Positions 62,441-64,000 of a stretch of 64,000 nt of DNA are shown here, piece after piece. The notes under the pieces are model-generated. The model was not told the origin of the DNA, made no database searches, and saw only the letters and a program-made list of their open reading frames with translations. How positions within the stretch are numbered: the first letter of the stretch is position 1; each line of letters begins with the position of its first letter. The stretch spans positions 8,287,836-8,351,835 of the forward strand of contig SSNP01000005.1 of the NCBI GenBank assembly GCA_006937955.1. The letters run 5' to 3'. Both the position numbers and the translations under genes were made by a program. The DNA comes from Pachypanchax playfairii (lineage: Eukaryota > Chordata > Actinopteri > Cyprinodontiformes > Aplocheilidae).

Positions 62441-64000
62441 TGTTCACAGATATTAATTATTAGATCACAATGTCTTATGGGAATTATGGGATGGTAGAGA
62501 TTGAGAGGTTTTAGATGAGTTTGTGGTGTCATGCAGGCCAAGTTAATATGCTGCGTGTCTGAGTGATTGAAACAGACATTTTGTACAGGACATTGTTGCG
62601 TCAGATTGGCAATATGAAAATATTAGCCTTGTCTTCTTTGTGAACTTATTTTCTCCATTGATGTTCCTGCGTGCCAAAGAATGTGGTATTATTAACATGG
62701 AGTGGATCCTGAGGTGGACCGAGGCCCGAGAGGGGCACAGAGGAATTCAGGGCTGTAGGACAGAGCAGAGGGGCTCTGCTTCTGCAGACAGGTGGGCAGG
62801 TTGAAACAGAGGCTTCATTGTCTGTGGCTTAATCAGGCAGGCAGGTGTGCTGCCCAGCGCTGCCCTCACCTCTGCTGCACAGCACACTCTTCTTCTCGCC
62901 TCTTCCCGAACATCAACTCCCCCCAACCCCTCCACCTCCTGCCCCCAGTGCAGTCTGCAACTCAAAGTCCCTGCAGTCATGGGTTTGTAATATTAAGTTG
63001 GCTTTAATATCACTGGATTATAAAACAATAGTTGATGTTATTGGAAAGCTTGTGACAGCTTTAAGTATTAGTTGAGAATGAGGTGCACCATTGGCTCGTG
63101 CAGTCAAGGAGGTTAATGTAGTGGTGCTGAGTGCATAATAATATTCAATCATGCACACATGGCTGTGGGATGAAATGTTCTAGGCTTAAATAACACTTCA
63201 TAATGGTTAGGAAAAAACATTTAAAAGTAAAATATTAGAGTAGAAAAATCTAAACCAAACCCGGTTAATGAAGATAGCAGAGAAGCAGTAAAATGTTTAA
63301 GTTTGATGTAGTTGTTGTAGATAGATTTCAACTTAAAGGGACTTTTGCTAAGTCAGGTCTGGGTTGATAAATCTATCAGCAGTCCAGTCTGGATGTACAG
63401 ATCCAGGTTCCTGTAAGACTTGACTCTGCTGCTCTCCAGCTGTCTTGGACCTCATCCAGTACCTCCTACTATATCTTGGACTGGCTCCAGGCCTGTGGTC
63501 CATTCTTATCCATACACGGCTGTGCCACCGCCAGTCGGATGTCCTCTTGGCACGGTGCCTTCAGCTATAGTCTTACTCTGTGAATGGTTGAGCTACAGTG
63601 CCATTTGCTAGTCTTCCATCTCTCAACATTTATCACATGAAACATAAAAAAGATGCTAATTCACTACTAAAACTTCAGGAAATGACAGGAATTAAATGTC
63701 CACCTCCCCTAGGTTCCACAGATATTTGCTAAGCCCATCCCTGTCCAATTTTTAAAATGATGACCCGAGTGTGACCAGAAAAGAGACTGTAACTGCCTAA
63801 TGTAATTCCTCCAGCCCTCTTTTGTGGTCCTCAAATGTGAGCCAAAACTCAAAATAGTTTAGAACTGTCTGGTGTACGGTCTTGACATCGTGTTTAGAGT
63901 CAAAACAGCAGGATCGTGTCTTGGGGACTTGGATTGGAGTCTGGTCACACTCTTATTTAACCTGTGGTGAAACTCTGAACCCATTACTATCCAAGTGGCC
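62441..64000. other. Noncoding tract
   Basis: No gene confirmed. Section 62690-62970 is GC-richer, with CAGGCAGGCAGGTG and a C-rich stretch; overlapping frames on both strands there have no domain. Section 63380-63600 also has balanced composition. Either could be a conserved noncoding element. Confidence 0.5.

Overview
The window reads as noncoding vertebrate nuclear DNA from a ray-finned fish, probably a percomorph teleost. It is visibly AT-rich and has two runs of N (assembly gaps). It carries no operon-like or densely coding structure. Its interspersed repeats belong to families typical of fish genomes: Tc1/mariner, hAT foldback elements, TTAA-flanked nonautonomous DNA transposons and L2-like LINE tails. 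I found no host exon with convincing support, so this is most likely a large intron or a gene desert. The only long open frame that looks like a real protein is a transposase.

Layout. 1616-2575 is a 960-bp nonautonomous hAT element with a perfect 8-bp target duplication. 6765-7555 is a badly decayed Tc1 transposase (minus strand), followed by the end of a possible TTAA-type element near 8396. 12615-12787 is a small hAT-like foldback. 13715-13915 and 15345-15845 are retroelement-type fragments; the second keeps the C-terminal end of an L2-type reverse transcriptase protein. 15874-16431 is a TTAA-flanked element whose sister copy lies in the opposite orientation at 54919-55503. 20757-21270 is the 5' part of a second Tc1 family. 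26361-26929 is an alternating GGAT/GGAC block array. 35859-37078 is an almost intact Tc1/mariner transposon with a DD36E transposase. 38105-38624 and 42905-43175 resemble LTR-like dispersed repeats. 47340-47655 is a SINE-like repeat. 51451-51990 is a second TTAA-flanked family with clear 20-bp inverted repeats. 61131-61713 is a foldback element, and 62085-62440 is a LINE 3'-end fragment.

The features do not act together as a pathway. They are successive layers of transposition at different ages: the DD36E element is young, the TTAA and hAT elements are nonautonomous passengers that need enzymes supplied elsewhere, and the two other Tc1 copies are dead. The best second looks are the DD36E copy, whose reading frame runs through its own inverted repeat and stops in flanking host DNA; the two TTAA families; and the higher-order structure of the GGAT/GGAC array. 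Stretches between these elements hold simple repeats and a few speculative regulatory or splice motifs, but nothing I can call a gene. Family names rest on recalled repeat families and were not searched against any database.
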